A stretch of 38,647 nucleotides of DNA, taken from assembly GCF_000717875.1 (NCBI RefSeq), contig NZ_JOCT01000043.1, positions 1-38,647 of the forward strand, given 5' to 3'. The translations under genes were made by a program, and so were the position numbers. Shown here in pieces: positions 30,346-38,453 of this stretch. Numbering within the stretch: position 1 is the first letter of the stretch; the number at the start of each line of letters is the position of its first letter. The DNA is from Streptomyces sp. NRRL S-455. Lineage in GTDB: Bacteria > Actinomycetota > Actinomycetes > Streptomycetales > Streptomycetaceae. Below the pieces are notes generated by a model that saw only the letters and a program-made list of their open reading frames with translations, searched no databases and had not been told where the DNA came from.

Positions 30346-31526
30346 GGCAGCGCCAGCATCCGCTCCAGCGCCAGCTTCGCGAACGCCTCGGTCTCCTTGT
30401 CGACCTCGATGCGGTTGACCAGGTTGCCCTCGGCCAGCGACTCGAGCGCCCAGACCAGGTGGGGGAGGTCGATGCGGTTCATGGTCGAGCAGAAGCAGAC
30501 CGTCTTGTCGAGGAAGGCGATCTCCTTGCCCTCCGGTGCGAAACGGTTCGCCAGGCGGCGGACCAGGTTCAGCTCCGTGCCGATGGCCCACTTGGAACCG
30601 GCCGGGGCCGCCTCCAGGGCCTTGATGATGTACTCCGTCGAACCGACGTAGTCCGCGGCGGCCACGACCTCGTGCTTGCACTCGGGGTGGACCAGGACGT
30701 TCACGCCCGGGATGCGCTCGCGCACGTCGTTCACCGAGTCGAGGCTGAAGCGGCCGTGCACCGAACAGTGGCCGCGCCACAAAATCATCTTCGCGGCGCG
30801 CAGCTCGTCGGCGGTCAGGCCGCCGTTCGGCTTGTGCGGGTTGTAGACGACGCAGTCCTCCAGGGACATGCCCATGTCCCGCACGGCGGTGTTGCGGCCG
30901 AGGTGCTGGTCGGGCAGGAAGAGCACCTTCTCGCCCTGCTCGAACGCCCAGTCCAGGGCCCGCTTGGCGTTGGAGGAGGTGCAGATGGTGCCGCCGTGCT
31001 TGCCCGTGAAGGCCTTGATGTCGGCGGACGAGTTCATGTACGAGACGGGCACGACCTGCTCGGCTATGCCGGCCTCGGTCAGCACGTCCCAGCACTCGGC
31101 GACCTGCTCGGCCGTCGCCATGTCGGCCATCGAGCAGCCGGCGGCCAGGTCGGGCAGGACGACCTTCTGGTCGTCGGACGTCAGGATGTCCGCGGACTCC
31201 GCCATGAAGTGCACACCGCAGAACACGATGTACTCGGCCTCCGGACGCGCCGCCGCGTCCCGGGCCAGCTTGAAGGAGTCCCCGGTGACGTCGGCGAACT
31301 GGATGACCTCGTCGCGCTGGTAGTGGTGCCCCAGCACGAAGACCTTGTCCCCGAGCTTCTCCTTCGCCCTGCGGGCACGCTCGACCAGGTCCGGGTCGGA
31401 CGGCGAGGGCAGGTCGCCTGGACACTCCACACCGCGCTCGCTCTTCGGGTCGGCCTCACGGCCGAGGAGCAGCAGGGCGAGGGGCGTCGGCTGTACGTCG
31501 AGCTCCTGGGGTTGGGCGGTGGTCAC
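30342..31526 (-). CDS. nadA: Quinolinate synthase A
   Basis: A [4Fe-4S] enzyme condensing iminoaspartate with dihydroxyacetone phosphate to quinolinate for NAD synthesis. The 394-aa product has VLGHHYQRDEVIQFAD, FCGVHFMAESADIL (cluster Cys), CSMADMA, CTSSNA, VYNPHKPNGGL, WRGHCSVHGRF (cluster Cys), HPECKHEV, STEYII, and KTVCFCSTMNRIDL (cluster Cys). GTG 31526 (MTTAQPQELD) has AAAGGG 8 nt upstream; an in-frame GTG at 31535 is less likely. nadB and nadC are not adjacent. The final two codons, ...CCT TGA, lie at the right end of the TnpB element: the stop codon is the complement of the element's terminal TCA. The coding length looks complete. Confidence 0.96.
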   Translation of the reverse strand: MTTAQPQELDVQPTPLALLLLGREADPKSERGVECPGDLPSPSDPDLVERARRAKEKLGDKVFVLGHHYQRDEVIQFADVTGDSFKLARDAAARPEAEYIVFCGVHFMAESADILTSDDQKVVLPDLAAGCSMADMATAEQVAECWDVLTEAGIAEQVVPVSYMNSSADIKAFTGKHGGTICTSSNAKRALDWAFEQGEKVLFLPDQHLGRNTAVRDMGMSLEDCVVYNPHKPNGGLTADELRAAKMILWRGHCSVHGRFSLDSVNDVRERIPGVNVLVHPECKHEVVAAADYVGSTEYIIKALEAAPAGSKWAIGTELNLVRRLANRFAPEGKEIAFLDKTVCFCSTMNRIDLPHLVWALESLAEGNLVNRIEVDKETEAFAKLALERMLALP

Positions 31527-31576
31527 GACACGCACCCTTTCTGTTCCGCGACTTTTCGTCGAATTGACGCTTACCT

Positions 31577-31582
31577 ATCATA
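31577..31582 (-). promoter_or_regulatory. Candidate -10 box of nadA
   Basis: TATGAT on the minus strand about 50 bp upstream of the nadA GTG matches the sigma-70 consensus well. No good -35 is found at 17-18 bp. It lies within GACGC ... GCTTC/CGTCA short symmetric sequences. The remaining nadA-erpA gap (31527-31809) shows nothing else I can name. Confidence 0.4.
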
Positions 31583-31809
31583 ACCGCTTCACGTCACTTT
31601 GACGATGGCCATAGCGTCTGTGTGACGTGAATCCCGATCGGCCGCCGTTCATTCCCGGGAAGACCCGGAAAGGGTCGTTTTCCGGTTCCCGGTGGGTGTG
31701 CGAGCATGAAGAGGTGCCGAGATCGAGCGCCCGGCCCTGGAATGAATCCGCGGCCCCGCCGGTTGCAACCGTCGGCAAGCAGTCTCCGTACAACCCGGGA
31801 GAGATGTAG

Positions 31810-32166
31810 ATGTCCGTATCGGACGAGACCAGCACCGTCACCGACGGCATCATCCTGACCGACGCCGCCGCGTCCAAGGTCAAGGCGCTGCTCGACCAGG
31901 AAGGCCGCGACGACCTCGCGCTGCGCGTCGCCGTCCAGCCCGGCGGCTGCTCCGGCCTGCGTTACCAGCTCTTCTTCGACGAGCGTTCCCTCGACGGCGA
32001 CGTGGAGAAGGACTTCGGCGGTGTGAAGGTCGTCACCGACCGCATGAGCGCCCCGTACCTGGGCGGTGCCACGATCGACTTCGTGGACACCATCGAGAAG
32101 CAGGGCTTCACGATCGACAACCCGAACGCGACCGGCTCCTGCGCCTGCGGCGACTCCTTCAGCTGA
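31810..32166 (+). CDS. erpA: HesB/IscA/ErpA-type iron-sulfur cluster carrier
   Basis: A 118-aa A-type carrier that transfers Fe-S clusters to apoproteins. The three cluster-binding cysteines are present in GGCSGLRYQLFF and in GSCACGDSF at the C-terminus. LTDAAASKVKALL and PYLGGATIDFVDTIEKQGFTIDNPNA are family-typical. GGGAGA lies 8-9 nt before the ATG. Divergent from nadA, itself a [4Fe-4S] enzyme, a plausible client by proximity. The M. tuberculosis homologue Rv2204c is also near adoK and ctaC (from memory). Confidence 0.95.
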   Translation: MSVSDETSTVTDGIILTDAAASKVKALLDQEGRDDLALRVAVQPGGCSGLRYQLFFDERSLDGDVEKDFGGVKVVTDRMSAPYLGGATIDFVDTIEKQGFTIDNPNATGSCACGDSFS

Positions 32167-32190
32167 TGCCGCCGTGCCGCCACGGCGGCA
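32167..32190 (+). terminator. First hairpin after erpA
   Basis: A 10-bp stem (32167-32176 with 32181-32190) with the 4-nt loop CCGC begins at the base after the erpA stop codon. Confidence 0.7.
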
Positions 32191-32202
32191 GCGGATACGA
32201 CT

Positions 32203-32237
32203 AAGGCGGCGGCCCCCTCCGACGGGGCCGCCGCCTT
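32203..32237. terminator. Strong bidirectional terminator between erpA and the acidic membrane protein gene
   Basis: A 14-bp perfect stem (32203-32216 with 32224-32237) with AA/TT at its base and a 7-nt loop. It serves the convergent genes ending at 32166 (plus) and 32258 (minus). Confidence 0.88.
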
Positions 32238-32257
32238 CGCGTTGTGCGGTCGTGGTT

Positions 32258-34270
32258 CTACCGCTGCCGTGTGGGGGGCGCCGGCAGCCGCGCGCCCTCC
32301 TTGGCCAGCGGGACCGCCTCGCCGTCCGAGCCCACCACCTCGCGGGCGCCGAGCGGCTCGTCGAGCTGCACGGTCTGCTGGAACTGCTTGGCGATCAGAA
32401 TGCAGACCTTGTCGGGCCATGCCTTCGAGGTGACCGTGACCGTCACCTCGTCGCCGTTCTCGCGCGCCTTCACGTCGTAGTCGGCGCACACCCCGCCCGT
32501 GAAGGTCACGGTCAGGTCCGTGCCCTCCGCCCGGTAGCCGTCCACCTCGACGTTCCGCGGCTCGGGGTCGGACGTAGGCCTGTCACTCGGCTCACTCGGG
32601 CTCGGCGAGGCCAGGAACCTCGGCTCGACCGCCGGGTACGTCACCGTGAACGGGTCCTTCGCGCCCGGCGCCGTCACCTCGAACAACCAGGACGGCACCA
32701 GTGCCTGCCGGCCGTCCACGGAGTGCGAGGCCAGCCCGAACACGGCCTTCTCGACCGTCACCGCGTCCTGCTCGGGCGTACCGCTCGCCGACGACCCGCA
32801 GGGCTGCTCCTGCCGGTCCTTCAGCGGGACGGGGTCGGCACAGCCGCCGATGCCCATACGGTGGTCGCTCTGCGGACGCTCCTCCATCAGCTTCAGCGCC
32901 TCCTTGGCGCTGACCACCGGGTACGTGTCCCCCTTCACCGGCGTGCTCAGCTGCCCACTGCCGCCGACGACCTCGCCGTCGGAGCCGACGGTCACTCCGG
33001 TGGACCAGCCGTACGTCGGCAGTCCGCCGATCTCGGGGGCGGCGTTCACCACCCGCCGCGCGCCCATGACCTGACTCGCGTCGCGCTTCGCGTCGTCCTG
33101 ACCCAATGCCTTCAGCACGGGTTCCGCTGCCTTCTCGGCCTCCGCCTCGCTCACGGGCGTGCCCCCGGTCTGCGGGGCGGTGCAGCGGTCGGTGCCCTTG
33201 CAGTTGTCGGTGCCCGGGGCGTACCGGCTGAACGTCCAGGCCCCGGGCGCCTCCTTGTTCACCTGGAGACTCGGTCCCGAACCGTCCTGACCGGCCCCGA
33301 CCTTCCAGATCTCGCCCTGTGCCACCGGCGCCCCGTCGACCCCGAGGGCCTTCGCGAGCCGGGTCACGTCCTCCTTGGTGACCTCGCCCCGCGCCCGGTA
33401 CACCGGTGCCTCGCCGGGGCCGTCCGGGAGGGTGCCCTCGACCCGGTAGGTGGGGCCGTACGGGTTGGGCTCACCGGGCGCGATGCCGTTTCCCTCGCCT
33501 CCTGCCGACTCCGAGTACCCGTCGAGTGCGAGCGGCGGGGGAGTGCCGTCCCCGCCGGGCGCACCGGAGGTCGCGCCACCGCCGGACCCGCCGGAGGTGT
33601 TGGCGGCGAACCAGGCCCCACCACCGCCGATCAGCAGAACGGCGGCGGCGACGGAGGCGATGATCGCGGGCGTCCGGTGGCGAGCGCCGCCGTGACGGAT
33701 CAGGTCCTCATCGTCCCGGGGGATGTCGTTGTGGGGTGCCGGGTCCGCCTCCGGAGCAGGATCGGGGCGGGGCTCGTCGACGCCGGTGCTCCTCGTGGCG
33801 ACTTCGCGCTCGGGCGCGGGGCCGGGGCGCTCCGCGTCGGGTTGCCCGGCGTCGGCTTCGTCCTCCGCCTCGGCCGCGTCGGCTTCGTCCTCCGCCTCGG
33901 CCGCGTCGGTCTCCTCGGCTCCGGCGGGCGCGTCGTCCTTCCCGGACTCGAGGGCCGCGGGATCCCGCGCCTCGTCCTGCCCCCGCGCCTCGTTCTCCCC
34001 CCGCGCCTCGGAAGCCTCAGCGGCCGTTTCCTGATCGGAGGCCGCCTCGGGCTCGGAGACCGCCTCGGGCTCGGAGACCGCCTCGGGCTCGGCGGTCTCT
34101 TCCTCCGCGGTCACCTTGGGATCAGCCGCACCCGTCGACGCCTCTGACTCCGCCGGGCCCGAAGCCCCTGCGTCCGCCGACCCCGGCTCCTGGGCCTCCG
34201 GGGCGTCGGAGGTTCCGTCGCCGCCCACTGCCCTGGCGTCGTCGTCGTTGTCGGGTCGCTCGGTGTTCAC
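32258..34270 (-). CDS. Single-pass membrane protein with acidic repeat N-terminus and large extracytoplasmic domain
   Basis: A 670-aa protein. Residues 1-190 are a low-complexity acidic region with tandem repeats (EPEAVS units from 18-bp DNA repeats at 34040-34100; DAAEAEDEA units from a 27-bp repeat at 33851-33904). One membrane segment follows (PAIIASVAAAVLLIGGGGAWFAA, about 198-220), then a Gly/Ser linker and a 430-residue outside domain with four Cys (DNCKGTDRC; GGCADPV; EQPCGSS), a Trp-containing core and ending in a PKVC-type strand region. It resembles unnamed actinobacterial membrane proteins; Rv2203 in the syntenic mycobacterial locus may be a distant counterpart. GTG 34270 has AGGAG 7 nt upstream. 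Function unknown. Confidence 0.88.
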   Translation of the reverse strand: MNTERPDNDDDARAVGGDGTSDAPEAQEPGSADAGASGPAESEASTGAADPKVTAEEETAEPEAVSEPEAVSEPEAASDQETAAEASEARGENEARGQDEARDPAALESGKDDAPAGAEETDAAEAEDEADAAEAEDEADAGQPDAERPGPAPEREVATRSTGVDEPRPDPAPEADPAPHNDIPRDDEDLIRHGGARHRTPAIIASVAAAVLLIGGGGAWFAANTSGGSGGGATSGAPGGDGTPPPLALDGYSESAGGEGNGIAPGEPNPYGPTYRVEGTLPDGPGEAPVYRARGEVTKEDVTRLAKALGVDGAPVAQGEIWKVGAGQDGSGPSLQVNKEAPGAWTFSRYAPGTDNCKGTDRCTAPQTGGTPVSEAEAEKAAEPVLKALGQDDAKRDASQVMGARRVVNAAPEIGGLPTYGWSTGVTVGSDGEVVGGSGQLSTPVKGDTYPVVSAKEALKLMEERPQSDHRMGIGGCADPVPLKDRQEQPCGSSASGTPEQDAVTVEKAVFGLASHSVDGRQALVPSWLFEVTAPGAKDPFTVTYPAVEPRFLASPSPSEPSDRPTSDPEPRNVEVDGYRAEGTDLTVTFTGGVCADYDVKARENGDEVTVTVTSKAWPDKVCILIAKQFQQTVQLDEPLGAREVVGSDGEAVPLAKEGARLPAPPTRQR

Positions 34271-34415
34271 CGCATCGCTCCTTCGGCTGCACAGCTGTCC
34301 CATGGGACCCGCCCGGTCGAAACCGGGCCGCTGGTGGGTCGTATCCCGCCTCCCCTTTACGGGGGACAGCGATGGGACGCAGCGGGGGAGCGCACGGTTC
34401 CCCGAAGGGCGCCGT

Positions 34416-34625
34416 TCAGTCCCCGTAGTCCGACATCGCGTCGAGCAGCCGCGCCGACGCCGGGGGTACGGTCACACCGAGAATCAGGGCGGGGGAGACC
34501 GGACGGGACGTGACGCGGTCGGGAGCCGCCCAGTGGGGAGCCATCCGGGCACCGTCACCCGGCAGCGACGCCAGATCGCCTTCGAGATCGACCGGTACGG
34601 GCGCCTGGACCTTGAGGTTCGTCAT
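34416..34625 (-). CDS. Small protein, 69 aa, unknown
   Basis: Encodes MTNLKVQAPVPVDLEGDLAS through RLLDAMSDYGD. It is soluble, Pro-rich, without Cys. ATG 34625 has no obvious ribosome site. Third positions are G/C-rich, and the 132-bp gap to adoK contains promoter-like sequence in both directions, so a divergent small gene is plausible. It lies 145 bp upstream of the acidic membrane protein gene on the same strand. I do not recognise it. Confidence 0.55.
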   Translation of the reverse strand: MTNLKVQAPVPVDLEGDLASLPGDGARMAPHWAAPDRVTSRPVSPALILGVTVPPASARLLDAMSDYGD

Positions 34626-34667
34626 ATCGGCACCGTAGGCACGTACGACGTCGCGGAGAAAGATCTA

Positions 34668-34718
34668 CTATCGGGTAGTTTCCTTGCCTTCAGAGCCGCC
34701 CCGCCCACCCGATAGCGT
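34668..34718 (+). promoter_or_regulatory. 9-bp inverted repeat and candidate -10 upstream of adoK
   Basis: CTATCGGGT (34668-34676) and ACCCGATAG (34707-34715) are perfect inverted repeats 30 nt apart. The right arm overlaps TAGCGT (34713-34718), a plausible -10 about 40 bp before the adoK GTG. This fits an operator-over-promoter layout or a structured leader for the divergent small gene. Confidence 0.45.
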
Positions 34719-34757
34719 GAACTGTCAAGGTCCGCCTCCCTCAGGAGAATCCACGCC

Positions 34758-35732
34758 GTGCGCATCGCAGTCACCGGCTCCATCGCCACCGACCACCTCA
34801 TGACCTTCCCCGGCCGCTTCGCCGACCAGTTCGTAGCGGACCAACTGCACACGGTCTCGCTGTCGTTCCTGGTCGACAAGCTCGACGTCCGCCGCGGCGG
34901 CGTCGCGGCGAACATCGCGTTCGGCATGGGACAGCTCGGCACCCACCCGATCTTGGTCGGCGCCGCGGGCGCGGACTTCGACGAGTACCGGGCGTGGCTC
35001 GACCGGCACGGCGTCGACACGGAGTCGGTCCGCATCTCCGACACGCTGCACACGGCCCGCTTCGTGTGCACCACCGACGTCGACCACAACCAGATCGGCT
35101 CCTTCTACACCGGCGCCATGAGCGAGGCCCGCCTCATCGAGCTGAAGACCGTCGCCGACCGCGTCGGCGGCCTCGACCTGGTCTCCATCGGCGCGGACGA
35201 CCCGGAGGCCATGCTTCGCCACACCGAGGAGTGCCGCTCCCGGTCCATCCCGTTCGCCGCCGACTTCTCCCAGCAGATCGCCCGGATGGACGGCGAGGAG
35301 ATCCGCATCCTGCTGGACGGGGCGACGTACCTCTTCTCCAACGAGTACGAGAAGGGCCTCATCGAGTCCAAGACCGGCTGGACCGACGCGGAGATCCTGT
35401 CCCGGGTGGGCCACCGGGTGACCACCCTCGGCGCGCGCGGCGTGCGGATCGAGCGGGCCGGCGAGGACCCCATCGAGGTCGGCACGCCGGACGAGGAGCG
35501 CAAGGCCGACCCGACGGGTGTCGGCGACGCCTTCCGCGCGGGGTTCCTGTCGGGGCTCGCGTGGGGCGTGTCCCTTGAGCGTGCGGCTCAGGTCGGCTGC
35601 ATGCTGGCGACGCTCGTCATCGAGACGGTGGGGACGCAGGAGTACCAGTTGCGCCGCGGGCACTTCATGGAGCGGTTCACCAAGGCGTACGGGGACGAGG
35701 CCGCGCACGAGGTTCAGGCGCACCTGGCCTGA
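34758..35732 (+). CDS. adoK: Adenosine kinase, PfkB family
   Basis: A 324-aa ribokinase-fold enzyme. The sequence follows M. tuberculosis AdoK (Rv2202c), as I remember it, along its whole length: MRIAVTGSIATDHLMTFPGRF, SLSFLVDKLDVRRGGVAANIAFG, ARFVCTTDVDHNQIGSFYTGAMSEA, IPFAADFSQQIARMDGEEI, YLFSNEYE, and the catalytic-base motif DPTGVGDAFRAGFLSG. It phosphorylates adenosine to AMP (purine salvage). GTG 34758 has AGGAG 11 nt upstream. It converges with the desulfurase-TusA gene, separated by a repeat hairpin. A general PfkB sugar kinase annotation is possible in databases, but the mycobacterial AdoK likeness is strong. Confidence 0.92.
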   Translation: MRIAVTGSIATDHLMTFPGRFADQFVADQLHTVSLSFLVDKLDVRRGGVAANIAFGMGQLGTHPILVGAAGADFDEYRAWLDRHGVDTESVRISDTLHTARFVCTTDVDHNQIGSFYTGAMSEARLIELKTVADRVGGLDLVSIGADDPEAMLRHTEECRSRSIPFAADFSQQIARMDGEEIRILLDGATYLFSNEYEKGLIESKTGWTDAEILSRVGHRVTTLGARGVRIERAGEDPIEVGTPDEERKADPTGVGDAFRAGFLSGLAWGVSLERAAQVGCMLATLVIETVGTQEYQLRRGHFMERFTKAYGDEAAHEVQAHLA

Positions 35733-35745
35733 CCGGAAGTCTTCG

Positions 35746-35823
35746 GCCGCGGGTGCGTGGGGCTGTTCGCGCACCCGCGGCGGTAGCCGCATATCGACAC
35801 AGCCCCGCGCCCCTGGGGCCCTC
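35746..35823 (-). repeat. Dispersed intergenic repeat, long form, inverted, with terminator hairpin
   Basis: The reverse complement carries GGGGCGCGGGGCTG, TCGATATGCGGCT-CCGCCGCGGG and GCGCGAACAGCCCC, matching 6431-6490 and 37240-37290. On the plus strand a 12-bp stem (35746-35757 with 35770-35781) lies 13 bp after the adoK stop. It can terminate both convergent genes. Confidence 0.78.
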
Positions 35824-37201
35824 AGCTCACCCGGCGGATCAGGTACGCCGTTCCCTTGTCCGCCGGCTCCTCACCGGCGTACTCCTGGTTCCGCATCTCG
35901 CACCACGCCGGGATGTCCAGGCGGGCCGCCTCGTCATCCGACAGCACCCGGACCAGCCCGCCCACCGGTACGTCGCCGATGACCTTCGCCAGCTCGATCA
36001 CCGGAATCGGGCAGCGCTTGCCGAGGGAGTCCACGACCAGGACGTCCTCCTCGCGGGCGACTTCGGAGGCGACCGGCGCCCCCAGCTTCTCCCGCACCGC
36101 CGCGACAGTCCCGGGGAGGACCGCCAGAAAGCGCTCCACATCCTCCTCCGCCGTCCCCGGCGGCAGCGAAACCCGCACGTTCCCCTCACTCAGCACGCCC
36201 ATCGCCCGCAGCACATGGCTCGGCGTCAGCGTGCTGCTCGTGCAGGACGAACCGGACGAGACGGAGAAACCCTCCCGGTCCAGCTCGTGCAGCAGGGCCT
36301 CCCCGTCGACGTAGAGGCAGGAGAAGGTGACGACCCCGGGCAGACGGCGCACCGGGTCACCGACCACCTCGACGTCGGGCACCAGCTCCGGCACCCTCGC
36401 CCGGATCCGCTCCGTCAGCTCACGCAATCGCGGGGCCTCCTCGGCCGCCTCGGCCCGTACCGCCCGCAACGAGGCCGCCGCCGCGACGATCGCCGGGATG
36501 TTCTCGAAACCGGGCGCCCGCCCCGACTCCCGCTCGTCCACCGGCCCTTGCGGGGCGAACCGCACGCCCTTGCGCACGACGAGCAGCCCGACACCTGGCG
36601 GTCCGCCCCATTTGTGCGCACTTGCCGTCAGTAGTGACCAGCCGCCGTCCACCGGCCCCCACCCCAGTGACTGCGCCGCGTCCACCAGCAACGGCACGCC
36701 GGCCGCCCGGCACGCCTCGGCCACCTCGGCCACCGGCTGTTCGGTCCCCACCTCGTGGTTGGCCGACTGCAGACAGGCCAGCGCCGTGTCCCCGCGCAGG
36801 GCGGCGCCGAACGCCGCCGGATCCACCGCCCCGCCCCGGTCGACCGGCACCTGCGTGACCGTCCCGCCGTCCGCCTCGTGCACCTCGGCCGAGTGCAGCA
36901 CGGAGGAGTGTTCGACCGCTGACACGATCAGGTGGCGCCCGGCCCGCCGCCGCCCGGCCAACGCCCCGGCGATCCCGGTGTGCACGGCACGGGTTCCGGA
37001 CGCGGTGAAGGCCAGCTCGTCCGGCCGGCACCCCACCGCCTCGGCGGCGGCCTCCCGCGCCGCGTCGAGCAGCACCCGGGCCCGGCGTCCCTCCCTGTAC
37101 AGACGTGCGGGATCCGCCCACCCCTCGTCGAGCGAGGCCTGCAGGGCCTGCCGGGCGATCGGATGAAGCGGAGCGGCGGAAGCAGCATCGAAGTAACCCA
37201 C
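35822..37201 (-). CDS. Cysteine desulfurase-TusA fusion protein
   Basis: A 459-aa fusion. Residues 1-375 are a class V aminotransferase-fold desulfurase: MGYFDAASAAPLHP, EHSSVLHSAE, ANHEVGTEQP, LVDAAQSLG, PLP-binding Lys197 in TASAHKWGG, and active Cys320 in SVSSGSSCTSS. Residues about 388-459 are a TusA sulfur-carrier domain, LGKRCPIPVIELAK with Cys397 and DDEAARLDIPAWCEMRNQEY. The desulfurase would pass persulfide sulfur directly to the fused carrier, for thiolated cofactors, tRNA or Fe-S supply; the acceptor is unknown. The start is GTG 37201 with no ribosome site, but TAGCGT 6 nt upstream suggests a leaderless mRNA. It is divergent from ctaC. Confidence 0.94.
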   Translation of the reverse strand: MGYFDAASAAPLHPIARQALQASLDEGWADPARLYREGRRARVLLDAAREAAAEAVGCRPDELAFTASGTRAVHTGIAGALAGRRRAGRHLIVSAVEHSSVLHSAEVHEADGGTVTQVPVDRGGAVDPAAFGAALRGDTALACLQSANHEVGTEQPVAEVAEACRAAGVPLLVDAAQSLGWGPVDGGWSLLTASAHKWGGPPGVGLLVVRKGVRFAPQGPVDERESGRAPGFENIPAIVAAAASLRAVRAEAAEEAPRLRELTERIRARVPELVPDVEVVGDPVRRLPGVVTFSCLYVDGEALLHELDREGFSVSSGSSCTSSTLTPSHVLRAMGVLSEGNVRVSLPPGTAEEDVERFLAVLPGTVAAVREKLGAPVASEVAREEDVLVVDSLGKRCPIPVIELAKVIGDVPVGGLVRVLSDDEAARLDIPAWCEMRNQEYAGEEPADKGTAYLIRRVS

Positions 37202-37207
37202 ACAGCA

Positions 37208-37213
37208 ACGCTA
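37208..37213 (-). promoter_or_regulatory. Candidate -10 box for leaderless transcription of desulfurase-TusA gene
   Basis: TAGCGT on the minus strand ends 6 nt before the GTG at 37201, placing the predicted transcription start at the start codon. There is no Shine-Dalgarno. Confidence 0.45.
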
Positions 37214-37232
37214 AAACGCCCAGCACAAAGAC

Positions 37233-37310
37233 GTCCCTCAGGGGCGCGGGGCTGAGACATCTGCGGCTCCGCCGCGGGGCGCGACAAGCCACGAACAACC
37301 CGCAGCCGCC
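37233..37310 (+). repeat. Dispersed intergenic repeat, long form, in desulfurase-ctaC gap
   Basis: Contains CCCTCAGGGGCGCGGGGCTG, TGCGGCTCCGCCGCGG and GCGCGACAAGCCACGA, clearly the same family as 6418-6515. Here it lies between two divergent genes, so it is not simply a terminator. The rest of the gap to 37487 has a short CCTGC/GCAGG hairpin near 37405-37420 and no recognised promoter. Confidence 0.72.
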
Positions 37311-37487
37311 AAACCAGCGAACCACCCACCCCACTAGGCACCCCTCCCGGCGAACCCCCGGAGGGCGTCGGCTAGGGTTTGGTCCGCATAAACATCCAAA
37401 CCCCTGCCCGACGCAGGGCGGCGACCGACCAGCGAGAAGGCCAGGCCGCAGCCGACCGCGCGGGCGAGACTCTCGGGAAGGCGCTAC

Positions 37488-38453
37488 GTGAGTCCCAACG
37501 GCTCCGACCGCTCGCCGCGGCGCCCGATGCGGCGGAAGCTGCTGCAGGCACTGACCGCGGGCCTGGTCTTGGCGACAGCCACCGGTTGCTCGTACAACTG
37601 GGAAGACTTCCCCCGCCTTGGTATGCCCACCCCGACCACGGAAGAGGCTCCGCGGATCCTCTCCCTGTGGCAGGGGTCCTGGGCGGCTGCGCTCGCCGTC
37701 GGCGTGCTGGTGTGGGGTCTGATCCTGTGGAGTGCTTTCTTCCACCGGCGCAGCCGCACCAAGGTCGAGGTTCCTCCGCAGACCCGGTACAACATGCCCA
37801 TCGAGGCGCTGTACACGGTCGTCCCGCTCATCATCGTCTCGGTGCTGTTCTACTTCACCGCCCGCGACGAGTCCGAGCTGCTCAGCCTCAAGAAGAAGCC
37901 CGACGTCACGGTCAACGTGGTCGGCTTCCAGTGGAGCTGGTGCTTCAACTACGTCGAGCCGGTCGCCGGTTCGACGGGTGACGCCAAGAAGTCCCCGGAG
38001 CTGGACGCGATCCCGGACCGGTTCAAGGAAGACTTCCCGGCCAACGCCGGCGGTGTCTACGACTGCGGCACCCCCGGCACGCGGAACCCGCAGACGGGCA
38101 ACCCGGGCCCGACCCTGTGGCTGCCGAAGGGCAAGACGGTCCGCTTCGTCCTCACCTCGCGTGACGTCATCCACTCCTTCTGGGTGGTGCCGTTCCTGAT
38201 GAAGCAGGACGTCATCCCGGGCCACACCAACGCCTTCGAGGTGACCCCCAACAAGGAGGGCACCTTCCTGGGCAAGTGCGCCGAGCTCTGCGGCGTCGAC
38301 CACTCTCGGATGCTGTTCAACGTGAAGGTGGTCTCTCCCGAGCGCTACGAGCAGCACCTCAAGGACCTCGTGGAGAAGCAGCAGAACGGTTACGTTCCCG
38401 CCGGCATCGAGCAGGCGGGCCCCGAGAAGAACCGAAGGTCGAACATCCTGTGA
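37488..38453 (+). CDS. ctaC: Cytochrome c oxidase subunit II
   Basis: A 321-aa subunit II of the aa3-type oxidase, carrying the CuA centre that accepts electrons. A lipoprotein-type signal ([17 protein letters not shown], Cys34) precedes two membrane helices ([21 protein letters not shown] and [18 protein letters not shown]). The cupredoxin domain contains [32 protein letters not shown] (CuA His) and the CuA site [15 protein letters not shown] 37488 has GGAAGG 6 nt upstream. The stop overlaps the ctaD start (GTGA), indicating an operon. An N-terminal extension before the signal ([13 protein letters not shown]) is common in actinobacteria. Confidence 0.97.
   Translation: MSPNGSDRSPRRPMRRKLLQALTAGLVLATATGCSYNWEDFPRLGMPTPTTEEAPRILSLWQGSWAAALAVGVLVWGLILWSAFFHRRSRTKVEVPPQTRYNMPIEALYTVVPLIIVSVLFYFTARDESELLSLKKKPDVTVNVVGFQWSWCFNYVEPVAGSTGDAKKSPELDAIPDRFKEDFPANAGGVYDCGTPGTRNPQTGNPGPTLWLPKGKTVRFVLTSRDVIHSFWVVPFLMKQDVIPGHTNAFEVTPNKEGTFLGKCAELCGVDHSRMLFNVKVVSPERYEQHLKDLVEKQQNGYVPAGIEQAGPEKNRRSNIL

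Noticed and set aside
31627..31809. 60-aa plus-strand open frame ending at the erpA start
   Set aside because: No ribosome site. It ends in the erpA ribosome site region and reads as leader sequence.
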